Source of the DNA: Nanobdellati archaeon
GTDB lineage: Archaea > B1Sed10-29 > JAGVWA01
NCBI GenBank assembly: GCA_018304505.1
Contig: JAGVWA010000003.1
Span: 1-58,213 of the forward strand
DNA length: 58,213 bases
Direction of reading: 5' to 3'
Both the position numbers and the translations under genes were made by a program. Shown here one piece after another: positions 15,203 through 23,095 of the stretch; the first letter of the stretch is position 1, and each line of letters opens with the position of its first letter. Under the pieces are notes generated by a model that had not been told where the DNA came from, did not search any database, and saw nothing but the letters and a program-made list of their open reading frames with translations.

Positions 15203-15919
15203 ATGAAATTAATGCTGCTCCATTCGTCTGGAAACAAGGTCCTGTATGACCTAGATAAAGAGCAAATCCACACCAAATACGGCATACTTCTGAAAAGTGA
15301 GGTTAATAAACCTTATGGGTCTATCCTAAAAGCCCCTAATGGGGGCGAATTCGTTGTCCTTGAACCGAGCATCCTCGACTTGGTAGAGGGCATGAAGATG
15401 TCATCTAAGCCCATCTTTCCCTACGACTCAGGCATCATGGCGTCGCTGTTGAATATAAAGCCCGGTAAGCGCGTCCTGGAATCGGGTACGGGCTCTGGGG
15501 GCTTCACAACTTACCTCGCAGAACTCGGGGCAGTCGTTGTTACATACGAAAAGAACCCCGACTTTTTCAAGACCGCACAACTCAACCTACGCCAGTACAA
15601 GAACGTGAAGCTCCTCAATGATGACGTTTACAATGCACAGGAAAGCGGCTTTGATTCCATATTTCTCGACTTACAATACCCTGGCAAGGCCATCGAGGCA
15701 CTGCACTTGAAATTGAACCCTGGCGGCTTCCTTGGAGTATTTACCCCCATTTTGGATGACGTAAAACCCGTGTGGGAAACGCTTGCTGAACTTGGCTTCA
15801 GCGAAATCAGGGCCCTTCAATTTGATGTCAAGGAACTGCAGGTGAAAAAGTACCTGCGCGTCAAAGGCCCGCTGGGCTTCCCGGGCTTTTTCATCTGGGC
15901 CAGGAAGATCAAGAAATAA
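15203..15919 (+). CDS. trmI: tRNA (adenine-N1)-methyltransferase TrmI family
   Basis: About 239 residues from ATG 15203; a GTG three codons upstream is possible. An N-terminal small domain is followed by a class I methyltransferase core with SAM motif VLESGTGSGGFTTYL (about 91-105), acidic motif VTYEKN and motif IV-like FDSIFLDLQYP. Archaeal TrmI makes m1A at tRNA positions 57/58 in the T-loop as a tetramer. The tRNA-Gln in this window has an intron in exactly that loop, so methylation would presumably follow splicing (inference). Confidence 0.9.
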   Translation: MKLMLLHSSGNKVLYDLDKEQIHTKYGILLKSEVNKPYGSILKAPNGGEFVVLEPSILDLVEGMKMSSKPIFPYDSGIMASLLNIKPGKRVLESGTGSGGFTTYLAELGAVVVTYEKNPDFFKTAQLNLRQYKNVKLLNDDVYNAQESGFDSIFLDLQYPGKAIEALHLKLNPGGFLGVFTPILDDVKPVWETLAELGFSEIRALQFDVKELQVKKYLRVKGPLGFPGFFIWARKIKK

Positions 15920-15944
15920 AAACCCCAAGCGCATAGGAATAAAC

Positions 15945-16289
15945 ATGGCACGCTACGGAGTCGGCATCATTGAACAGCTCATCATTCTGGCGAGCGTCAT
16001 CGCGATAGTCAGCATGGTCATCCTTACTGCGCTTAGCATTTTCCTTCCAGCGAATTCGCTAAGCACTTACGACAGGTGCATTCTCAGCGCAACAAAGTGC
16101 GCGTCAAACCTCGCGAAAAACCGCAGCTATGAATGCGCGCCCGCGTGCGCAGAGGCTTGTACTGATCAGGGAACAGGAAGGGACTACTGGAACAACAACG
16201 AAAAAACGTATGACGTACCTTCAGCTGGATTCATAGACTGCCCGCCTGGAACGGCGTGCTACGCGTGCAGCAGAGGGACATTCAGGTAA
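15945..16289 (+). CDS. Pilin-like, cysteine-rich secreted protein
   Basis: 114 residues. The N-terminus MARYG-VGIIEQLIILAS resembles a class III (type IV pilin) signal: Gly before the cut, Glu at +5, then a hydrophobic helix to about residue 33. The remaining 80 residues would be outside the cell and hold eight Cys (patterns RC..KC, ECAPACAEAC, DCPPGTACYAC), suggesting four disulfides or a metal site. I know no matching family. The DsbA-like proteins at 36113-38113 could oxidise it. It lies 25 bases after trmI. Confidence 0.65.
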   Translation: MARYGVGIIEQLIILASVIAIVSMVILTALSIFLPANSLSTYDRCILSATKCASNLAKNRSYECAPACAEACTDQGTGRDYWNNNEKTYDVPSAGFIDCPPGTACYACSRGTFR

Positions 16290-16315
16290 AGGTTGTTGTG
16301 GTTTGGTGAAACGCA

Positions 16316-16951
16316 ATGGTTGAAAAAGTGTTCTGGCAGGACCCATACAAAACTGAACTTGACGCCGTTGTGACAAGGGCGCACGGCAACTCGATTTGGG
16401 TAGACAAGACAATCTTCTTCGCCTTCTCTGGGGGCCAGGCAAGCGACAAGGGCACGTTTAACAACATCAACGTTGTCGAGGCAGTAAAAGAGGAAGACAC
16501 GGACGATATTCATTATGTGCTCGAGAGCAACCCATTCAAACCAGGAGACAGGATACACATGACCATCGATGCAGAGCACAGAATGAGGATCATGCGGCTG
16601 CACGGTGCGGCGCATGTTGTCGATTATTTTGTCCTGCCAAAACTCGGAAATCCAGAAACCATTGGAAGCAACGTGCATGAAGACAAGGCCCGGCTGGACT
16701 TTGCGTACCCTGAAAGCATCGCGCCGATGATGGCAGAGCTCCAAAAGGAAATCGACGTGTTTTTGTCAGAACCGCATGCCATCAGTGTCAGGGAAGGTAC
16801 TGATGACCTGCGTCATTGGATTTGCGAAGAAATCGACCTGCCCTGTGGAGGAACCCACTTGAAAAACACAGCCGAGATCGGCGAAATCAAACTCAGGCGG
16901 AAGAACATCGGCGCGGGCAAGGAACGAATCGAGATTACCTTGCTGGCCTAG
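16316..16951 (+). CDS. alaX: Alanyl-tRNA editing protein AlaX
   Basis: 211 residues, the stand-alone form of the AlaRS editing domain (AlaX-M size). FSGGQASDKG (about 37-46) matches the glycine-rich entry of the family. The zinc ligands are HGAAH (His96, His100) and CGGTH (Cys177, His181). It deacylates mis-charged Ser- or Gly-tRNA(Ala). It begins 27 bases after the pilin-like gene and probably has its own translation signal. Confidence 0.93.
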   Translation: MVEKVFWQDPYKTELDAVVTRAHGNSIWVDKTIFFAFSGGQASDKGTFNNINVVEAVKEEDTDDIHYVLESNPFKPGDRIHMTIDAEHRMRIMRLHGAAHVVDYFVLPKLGNPETIGSNVHEDKARLDFAYPESIAPMMAELQKEIDVFLSEPHAISVREGTDDLRHWICEEIDLPCGGTHLKNTAEIGEIKLRRKNIGAGKERIEITLLA

Positions 16952-17006
16952 CCCCTGCGGGTTAACAAAAGCTTTTTATTCTAGAAGTGTATAATATTGT
17001 ATAAAT

Positions 17007-17489
17007 ATGTTGACGATTGTGTTTGATGCGGACGGTCTCATCAAGCTTGCACGGGCAGGCATCCTAGAGCGAGTTGCTTCACTTATACATTGTATCACGT
17101 CACAACAGGTATATAATGAAACAATGCGAGGAAAGGAAAAAATGTATGAAGATGCATTCATCATAGACGCGCTTGTAGAAAAAGGCTCGATTGAAGTTAA
17201 AAGGATCAAGCCAACTGAAGGGCTTCTGGGCCTTGGATTAGGGGAAAGGTCGGCACTTGCCCTGTTCAATAAAATACAGGGTGATGCTATCATCAGCGAT
17301 GACCGAAAATTCCTTGCAGTTTTAGAAACCGTTGATATTCCCTTCATCATCCCTACAGATTTGATTGCAATGCTTGCAGTACATAAAAAGCTTCAAAAAA
17401 CAGAAGCCATAAAAGCACTTGAAGTACTGCGGCCTTTTGTGCGCGAGGAGAATTATACGGCTGCTAGTGAACTTATTGGAGGTGACTAA
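17007..17489 (+). CDS. PIN-domain toxin, DUF3368/VapC-like
   Basis: 160 residues. The PIN acidic residues are visible: FDADGLIKL near the N-terminus, a central Glu in QQVYNET, GLGLGERSALAL and AIISDDRKF (second and third acidic clusters). The order toxin first, small antitoxin second (17493), three bases apart, is the pattern of DUF3368 PIN proteins paired with UPF0175-type antitoxins. It is likely a ribonuclease held inactive by its partner. TATA-like AT-rich DNA sits at 16975-17000. Confidence 0.8.
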   Translation: MLTIVFDADGLIKLARAGILERVASLIHCITSQQVYNETMRGKEKMYEDAFIIDALVEKGSIEVKRIKPTEGLLGLGLGERSALALFNKIQGDAIISDDRKFLAVLETVDIPFIIPTDLIAMLAVHKKLQKTEAIKALEVLRPFVREENYTAASELIGGD

Positions 17490-17492
17490 AAT

Positions 17493-17807
17493 ATGGAAAC
17501 CGTTGCATATCCACTACGTGTACCAACAGAAATCATTGCTCTAGCTAAACTCCGGGCCAAAGAGGAATACGTGGACCAGTCTACTGCTCTGCGACAGCTA
17601 CTCTACCTTGGGGCAGAAGAATACATCCTAAGCCTCACAGAGACAGGACGGATCTCTGTTGGAAGGGGCGCTGAACTACTCAAGACCTCTGTACAGGACA
17701 TTTACAGACTTGCAGAAAAACATGGGGTACGGCTTGGCGCCACTCAAGAACAGCGCAAAAAGAGCTTAGCAACAACAAAAAAAATCGGTGAAAAACCACT
17801 GCCTTAA
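17493..17807 (+). CDS. Antitoxin partner, UPF0175-like
   Basis: 104 residues with an N-terminal ribbon-helix-helix-like segment (YPLRVPTEIIALAKLRAKEE) and a C-terminal small HTH (RISVGRGAELLKTSVQDIYRLAEKHGV), the layout of UPF0175 antitoxins. The strong ribosome site GGAGGTGA sits about 7 bases before the ATG. Its 3' end overlaps antisense with the decayed PIN fragment at 17680-18135. Confidence 0.75.
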   Translation: METVAYPLRVPTEIIALAKLRAKEEYVDQSTALRQLLYLGAEEYILSLTETGRISVGRGAELLKTSVQDIYRLAEKHGVRLGATQEQRKKSLATTKKIGEKPLP

Positions 17808-18135
17808 GTAACACCTGCTGGTTAAGAGCTAACGTTTTAACCCCCTTATCGTTAGTAAAAATCGGCATTGACCTGCTCTTAGCAACCGCAACAATACGCC
17901 GGTCTGGAATGTCTAATCTCTTGCCATAATCATCAAGGAAATTCTCCCACTGCCTAGCCATCTGCTTTTCTTGAACGGTTGTGATAATTCTTTCATAAGC
18001 CCCATAATGACCCTCAAGCTCAGAGAGCAGTGGCAAGATTTTATAAAATCGATAGTCTCTTTTACATTCTAAGAAAACTTCCCCAAGCACCCCGATCTTT
18101 AAATCACTGTTTTTGATGTCCCGAAAAAAGCGCAC
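17680..18135 (-). pseudogene. PIN-domain fragment lacking the N-terminal catalytic Asp
   Basis: The frame has a PIN-like middle and end: IGVLGEVFLECKRD (acidic Glu), DIPDRRIVAVAKSRSMPIFTND (second acidic cluster and the S/T-x-D motif). There is no beginning: upstream, the frame runs back 15 codons without an ATG to the stop codon of the TGT gene. The first strand with its Asp is therefore missing, and the last 40 residues only read antisense through the antitoxin gene. Probably a decayed toxin left beside an intact PIN module. Confidence 0.55.
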
Positions 18136-18180
18136 AGCATACTGCTTTCCTTCAGCACACTGGTTTAAACCCGCTGACGG

Positions 18181-19956
18181 TTAATTAACTCGCTGCTTGT
18201 ACCCACTGGTTTGGCTGCTCCTTTGCGCGGTTTTGCTTGTTTCCCTGTTCTCCCCGCTGGGGTTTGCCCAGCGAGTGTCCACGGCGACACCTGAATCAAA
18301 GTCGCGCATTTCCTTGCTGCTCATCTTGGCTTCCCCGGACGCAAGCAGCCTGTTGTTTTCGTCTACAACAAGAACCGGCATGCCATAAACGATTTTGTCG
18401 TCAACTTTCTTGACGTGCTTTGCAAACACCGATTTCCCTTCAAGAATGAATTCTGACACCTCGGTGTCTATCATGACCCGGGGGTACTTGGTCTTGTGCA
18501 GTTCAATTGAAGCAGCATGCGGCAGCATTAAATAATCAGTAGCCCGTACTGTCGCAAGGAGAGCATTGTTTTCATCCCTGACCTCGCGGATCTTCTTCGT
18601 TTTCGGCGAGAGTATTATGCTGATCTTTTTTGGAAAAACGTCAATGCCGAACCAGTACCTTGACACGTCCCTGATCATCTTTTCCTTGTCGCGTTCCCTT
18701 TCCAGTTTGAAATCTTCAGTTGTCACAAACTGCTGGAACGGAAAGCAGTTTGCTAAGGTTCTTGGAACCTCGCCGAGTTTTGGAATGAACGTCATTACGC
18801 CTTTTATGCTTTCAATTCTGGCCTTGGCGCGCTTTGCCTGCGGGGTGTATTGGGTAGATCGTGACAAGTCGAAGAAGTGCCGCTTCGTGTAGGGATCATA
18901 GTCGTCCATGTAATCCATTCTTCTCTCCATGGTGTTCTTCGCGGCATACAAGCTCGGGTGCGCCTTGGCCCTTTGCTCTATCAGCTCCCAGAGTGTCCCG
19001 TCAACAATGGCCTGTTTTATAGCGTTTATTTCGCCGAATGTGACGTAGAGGTTGTGTTCAGATAAGGCCAATTCGCGCTCCTTGTCCGGGAGCTGCCTGA
19101 GTTCCTTGGCGGTTGTTGAGACACAAACTGGACAGCTGCATGGCAGGTACTCAATATCGTGAATCTTCAGGGTTCCCTGCACCGTGATGTACCTGTCCTG
19201 TTTTGCGAACAGGGCATAAGCAGCTGAGTCAAACAGATCTATTCCCAAGCCCACGGCGAAGGCAAAGAACATCGGGTGGCCTGCCCCAAACAAGTGCACT
19301 GGCCGGTCGGCTGGCAAAATTCGCTTGGCCTCAATAATGAGGTTGACGTGCTCCTTGTACTTGTACCTCATCAGGTACGGAACCACGCTGCCCAGGGGAT
19401 GGATGTCGAAATTCAGTTTGCTCATTTCTGCTGCTGATTCTTTCAGCAAGTCAGTGTAAATTGACCCCTGCACTGGTCCGCACCAGAGCCGCTTATCGTT
19501 GATGTATTGCTGGGCTTCCTTGGCGCGTTCCGTCGTCAGTGCAACGTTTTGCCTTACCTTGTCGTAGTCCTCCTCCGCGGTTGGAATGTCCAAGATAACA
19601 CCGATGTCCACATCGATACTGTCCTGGAACTCGATAATCTCCTTGTTCGACACGTCAATGTCGCCGTAGCCCATCAACTGGAACGCTCCAGAGTCGGTCA
19701 TTATGGGGCCGTCGAAGCCAAGGAGTTTGTGTACCCCTTTTTTCAACACCTCGTCGCGGTAGTTCTTGTAAAGTATGTACGAGTTTGTAATGAGCTGCTG
19801 CGCCCCGTATTTCTGCAGGTTCTTTGGCTTGATTGTCTGAATATTGGGATTCACAACTGGAAATAATGTGGGGGTCTCGATCTTGCCGTGGTTTGTCTTT
19901 ATTGTCCCAATGCGCGCCGCTAGGTCCCTGTGCTTTATTTGAAAAACCGATGCCAT
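18181..19956 (-). CDS. tgtA: Archaeosine tRNA-guanine transglycosylase (ArcTGT)
   Basis: 591 residues. The TIM-barrel catalytic part begins FQIKHRDLAARIGTI and has MTDSGAFQLM with the nucleophile-region Asp, ALFAKQDRYIT and zinc ligands CSCPVC. After it come the archaeal C-terminal domains, ending in a PUA domain (about 495-575: LMLPHAASIELHKTKYPRVMI..GMPVLVVDENNRLLASG). It exchanges guanine 15 in the tRNA D-loop for preQ0 on the way to archaeosine. A polar Ser/Thr/Gln-rich tail follows the PUA. The upstream 100 bases are T-rich on the plus strand, with no obvious structure. Confidence 0.95.
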   Translation of the reverse strand: MASVFQIKHRDLAARIGTIKTNHGKIETPTLFPVVNPNIQTIKPKNLQKYGAQQLITNSYILYKNYRDEVLKKGVHKLLGFDGPIMTDSGAFQLMGYGDIDVSNKEIIEFQDSIDVDIGVILDIPTAEEDYDKVRQNVALTTERAKEAQQYINDKRLWCGPVQGSIYTDLLKESAAEMSKLNFDIHPLGSVVPYLMRYKYKEHVNLIIEAKRILPADRPVHLFGAGHPMFFAFAVGLGIDLFDSAAYALFAKQDRYITVQGTLKIHDIEYLPCSCPVCVSTTAKELRQLPDKERELALSEHNLYVTFGEINAIKQAIVDGTLWELIEQRAKAHPSLYAAKNTMERRMDYMDDYDPYTKRHFFDLSRSTQYTPQAKRAKARIESIKGVMTFIPKLGEVPRTLANCFPFQQFVTTEDFKLERERDKEKMIRDVSRYWFGIDVFPKKISIILSPKTKKIREVRDENNALLATVRATDYLMLPHAASIELHKTKYPRVMIDTEVSEFILEGKSVFAKHVKKVDDKIVYGMPVLVVDENNRLLASGEAKMSSKEMRDFDSGVAVDTRWANPSGENRETSKTAQRSSQTSGYKQRVN

Positions 19957-20093
19957 TAGAAAACACTTTTAAGAATCGTTGTTTGGTTTCTTTTGCTTTT
20001 TATTTTTCTCTTTTTTTTTTTGTTTTTTGGTTTGTTGTTATTTGTTGTTGTTTGTTTTGCGTTGTGCGTTTTATGTTATTATGATTTTGGTTA

Positions 20094-20936
20094 TTAGGGC
20101 CTGTATTTGCCCCTGAGCTTCTTCGCCATTTTTTCGCGCGCCATTACAGAGCGGTCTACCTTGGGTTTCGCTTGCGGTGCTGGCCGCGGTCGCTCCATTG
20201 CCTTGGGGGCAAAGACTTCCGTTGTGTGTCTGTGTTTTCTGATTTCTGGCATCCTGGGCATACTCGGGCGCCCCTGCTTTCCTTTTTCCAGGAAAAACAC
20301 TATCAGGAATATGATTGGAACGATTGCTAAGATGCCGAGTATTACAATGAAGTTGGTTGCTGTTTCTTCCTTCATTGGCACAGGTGCTTGCGTCATTGCC
20401 GACAGCTTGCCCCGAACCCTGTTCTTGGCGTCCTGCGATTCATAATTTTCAATGGCGGTTTGGTAGAGGCTTACTGCGGTTTCCTGATCAAGGCCCCGAA
20501 TGGTGTCTGCAGCTTGCTCTGCCAGTTCTGCTTTTTGCTGCGTTGCGCCGATGACATTCAGGTTGTCTATTGCGCGGTTGTAATACTGCGCTGCCAGTTC
20601 TGTTTTTCCAAGTTTGGTGTTGGCAATTGCTGCCTGTTCATACGTCTGGGCTTTGAGACTGTAGTCTGTGCCTTCCGCGAGTGCATTGAGCGCGACTAAG
20701 TAGTGGTTGCTTGCGAGCTCGTAATTTATTGTAGCCACAGTTGATCCTGCTTTTTCAAAGCACTCTGCTCCGTGGAAGTATTCCTGGCCAATGGCAAAGT
20801 CGATCGGATACGGCAATTTCGCACGCATCGCGGGGTCTGTAATATATTGTTCGGCCTTGTCAACAAAGGCCTGGCACTCTGCCTGCGCCACTACGGTGAC
20901 CGAGAGCAGAATCAGCAATAAGATGAATTTCTTCAT
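20094..20936 (-). CDS. Secreted TPR-like repeat protein with C-terminal membrane anchor
   Basis: 280 residues with a cleavable signal peptide (MKKFILLLILLSVTVVAQA then Glu/Cys). About 160 residues of helical Ala/Tyr-rich repeats follow, resembling tetratricopeptide units (LKAQTYEQAAIANTKLG, AAQYYNRAID, AVSLYQTAIENYE). One membrane helix at about 194-215 precedes a basic Pro-rich cytoplasmic tail. It probably scaffolds other envelope proteins; the partner is unknown. Confidence 0.75.
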   Translation of the reverse strand: MKKFILLLILLSVTVVAQAECQAFVDKAEQYITDPAMRAKLPYPIDFAIGQEYFHGAECFEKAGSTVATINYELASNHYLVALNALAEGTDYSLKAQTYEQAAIANTKLGKTELAAQYYNRAIDNLNVIGATQQKAELAEQAADTIRGLDQETAVSLYQTAIENYESQDAKNRVRGKLSAMTQAPVPMKEETATNFIVILGILAIVPIIFLIVFFLEKGKQGRPSMPRMPEIRKHRHTTEVFAPKAMERPRPAPQAKPKVDRSVMAREKMAKKLRGKYRP

Positions 20937-21036
20937 GTGTTTTAATTATGATGGCAAGGCGTTTATAATGGTTTCTTCCATATCTAGTCCATGGCTTACT
21001 ATTATGGCAACATCTGCAAAAAGTATGATGGACAGC

Positions 21037-21180
21037 CTAAATCATAGTGGCGTTCCGGAAGTTCTTGAAGTGTTTGTCACCTGTCACGATTTTGGCCTTC
21101 AGCTTGTCAGCCGTGATTAGTCATGCGTATCTAACGTATCTCGCGCGAAGCTCTCGGAAAGCCATATCCCTGATGTTTTA
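21037..21180 (-). pseudogene. Decayed PIN-domain C-terminus
   Basis: Read on the minus strand, 21120 to 21037 encodes LITADKLKAKIVTGDKHF and a short end, the typical last motif of PIN toxins. Just before it the same frame is cut by TGA (21121-21123), preceded by MAFRELRARYVRYA. There is no start of a PIN domain. So this is a remnant with at least one nonsense or frameshift change, lying between the TPR gene and the HTH/RelE-like module. The rest of the 350-base gap holds the operator copy 2 and the module promoter. Confidence 0.55.
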
Positions 21181-21210
21181 AAAGCATTGGAAATGACAGC
21201 TTACGATGAG

Positions 21211-21236
21211 TTTAGCTATCATAACATGATAGATAC
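21211..21236. promoter_or_regulatory. Palindromic operator candidate, copy 2
   Basis: CTATCAT-AAC-ATGATAG (21216-21232) is a perfect 7-base inverted repeat with a 3-base spacer. It lies directly upstream of the TATA-like ATTTATATATAC (about 21237-21248) of the HTH/RelE-like module. It matches copy 1 at 3841-3866 in 23 of 26 positions, including the flanking TTTAG and AGA. Confidence 0.7.
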
Positions 21237-21288
21237 ATTTATATATACGTATAGACATATCCATATAAAACAGTATATACGTGTATAT

Positions 21289-21573
21289 ATGACTTTGATG
21301 GTTTCGCTGCTAAAAGACAAGGAAATAATTCACTATCCAAACCTAAAGACAGTCTTAATAGTAGAGGAAATCCTGAAAAAGCACGGCGGGCCAATCACGA
21401 GAGCTGAACTCAAAAGACGCTTGCGGGTCAGCATTATGCACCAGACACTAAACGTCATCATCCGGTACCTAGTGGAGAAAGGGATGGTTTACGACAGCAG
21501 AAAAGGCATAATCTGGCTAGAGCCACCAAGCAGAAAACTCAAAAAGCTCATGGATGAAGGCCTTGAAGTATGA
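21289..21573 (+). CDS. Winged-helix protein, putative antitoxin/regulator of module
   Basis: 94 residues from ATG 21289 (MTLMVSLLKDKEI). The open frame begins further upstream, but that part runs through the TATA-like and operator sequences. The HTH region covers about 25-70 (VEEILKKHGGPITRAELKRRL..LNVIIRYLVEKGMVYD). Its stop overlaps the next start by 4 bases (ATGA), so it is coupled to the RelE-like gene. By position it could be the antitoxin or a transcriptional repressor acting on the palindrome upstream. Confidence 0.65.
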   Translation: MTLMVSLLKDKEIIHYPNLKTVLIVEEILKKHGGPITRAELKRRLRVSIMHQTLNVIIRYLVEKGMVYDSRKGIIWLEPPSRKLKKLMDEGLEV

Positions 21574-21944
21574 CCAAAGAAAAGAGACTCAAATATGTTG
21601 GAGACGCGCTCGACGCTTATCTAAAATTAAACAAAGTCGTTACTGGGGAGAAAGAAAACGGCATCGAAAACTCGGACAACCAACGCTTACTAAAGTCGCT
21701 CAGAAACAAGGAGCAATTACTCAAAGCAAACCCCGAATCTGGGGACCACATACCTCGAAAGTACATAACCAAAAAAACCATTGAACGATATGGCACACAT
21801 CTATTATGGAGAATCGACCTGCAGGGATACTGGAGAGCTATCTACACAATAGTCGGAAACGAAATCGAAATACTAACCCTGATCCTCGACATCGTAGATC
21901 ACAAAAAGTACAACAAACTCTTTGTAAACTACAAAAAGAAGTGA
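21570..21944 (+). CDS. RelE/ParE-superfamily toxin-like protein
   Basis: 124 residues with a long basic N-terminal helix pair and a C-terminal beta-sheet core LLWRIDLQGYWRAIYTIVGNEIEILTLILDIVDHKKYNKLF, which looks like the RelE fold with its terminal D-H-x-x-Y. RelE-like enzymes cleave mRNA on the ribosome. The 4-base overlap with the HTH gene supports a toxin-antitoxin pair. Confidence 0.65.
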   Translation: MTKEKRLKYVGDALDAYLKLNKVVTGEKENGIENSDNQRLLKSLRNKEQLLKANPESGDHIPRKYITKKTIERYGTHLLWRIDLQGYWRAIYTIVGNEIEILTLILDIVDHKKYNKLFVNYKKK

Positions 21945-21958
21945 TGCAACATACTAAC

Positions 21959-23035
21959 TTACTTTTTCTTCTTTCCCTTTGAAGCCTCGTACAAAACGCG
22001 TTTCGGGTAAGGTATCTCGATGCCTGACTTGGCGAACTCTTTCAAAATGAGCTTCCTGGCCTCGCTCTGGCCAGCAAATGGGCTTCCCTGCTTGGTGTCT
22101 ACCCAGAACTTCAATGACAAGTCGACTGATGAGTCGCCAAAGTTCTGCACAATCACTTGCACCGATTTCTTCTCACTGCCGATAATCGCGCCCTTGATTT
22201 TCTTTGGAACATCGCTGAGGATTTTTATAGCCTTGTCTAAATCTGATTCATAAGCAATGCCCACATTAACCTCAGCCCTGCGCGTGCCTTTGATTGAATG
22301 ATTAATGACGACGGTGTTGCTGATTTTCGAGTTTGGCATTATGATCCGCTTGTTATCGAAAGTCTTAAGCTTCGTGAGCCTGAAACCGATCTCTTCTACC
22401 ACACCAATTTTACCATCGATTTCGACAACCTGGCCTAGCCTGAACGGCCTGTCGAACGTCATGAAAATACCGGAGATCATGTTGCTGAATGTGTCCTTGG
22501 CCGCGAAACCGACAGCGATACCGAATATTCCTGCGCCAGCAAGCGCTGCCGTGAAGACTTCGGTGTACCCCAGCACGCCGAGCGCGATCACGATCGTGGC
22601 GACGTACGTTGAATAAGTAATCCCGTTCTCAATCAGCTTGTGCGTGTCTTCTGAAAAATCAAATGAATCCATCCTGTCATCAAGCCTTCTAATGCTAGGC
22701 CGGACTATAGACAGGAAAACCTTCATGCCATAGAACAGTAACACGAGTTCATACACCTGGTTACCAAGTGGATCGTGCCCGAAAATTATGAACGCAATAC
22801 CAATAGACGCGGACCATATGAAGAAACGTATGATGTTGGCGATTTCCATGTGCGCTGTTTCCGGGAGATCCCAGCGCTTGATCGCATCGTCAATCCTGCG
22901 CGGAATAAATGGCAAGGTCTTCAGACCCAGGAAGGTGAAGAAAACCAAGACTAGGAGTTCTGTTATCTGCATTGTCAATAGCGCGTAATCAATTCTTGCC
23001 AAAAACTGCACGTCAAGCAATTGTTCAAGGCCCAT
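21959..23035 (-). CDS. mscS: Small-conductance mechanosensitive channel, MscS family
   Basis: 358 residues with five hydrophobic helices. The last (about 158-185) is the Ala/Gly-rich pore helix AALAGAGIFGIAVGFAAKDTFSNMISG, followed by the MscS signature FDRPFRLGQVVEIDG and the mixed beta/alpha vestibule. The C-terminus is Lys-rich. It protects against osmotic downshock by opening under membrane tension. It is divergent from the GTPase gene, 60 bases between starts. Confidence 0.93.
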   Translation of the reverse strand: MGLEQLLDVQFLARIDYALLTMQITELLVLVFFTFLGLKTLPFIPRRIDDAIKRWDLPETAHMEIANIIRFFIWSASIGIAFIIFGHDPLGNQVYELVLLFYGMKVFLSIVRPSIRRLDDRMDSFDFSEDTHKLIENGITYSTYVATIVIALGVLGYTEVFTAALAGAGIFGIAVGFAAKDTFSNMISGIFMTFDRPFRLGQVVEIDGKIGVVEEIGFRLTKLKTFDNKRIIMPNSKISNTVVINHSIKGTRRAEVNVGIAYESDLDKAIKILSDVPKKIKGAIIGSEKKSVQVIVQNFGDSSVDLSLKFWVDTKQGSPFAGQSEARKLILKEFAKSGIEIPYPKRVLYEASKGKKKK

Positions 23036-23095
23036 AGCATACCTTTCCCGGCCATACTATATATAGTTTTATACTCCGTCGCTCAATACAGTACC

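Noticed and set aside
19978-20085. T-rich stretch before the TGT gene as a special element
   Set aside because: Low-complexity spacer without clear inverted repeats; probably terminator-type DNA for the plus strand or the A-rich upstream region of tgtA.
21187-21288. N-terminal extension of the HTH protein
   Set aside because: The codons run through TATA-like sequence and the palindrome; ATG 21289 is better placed.
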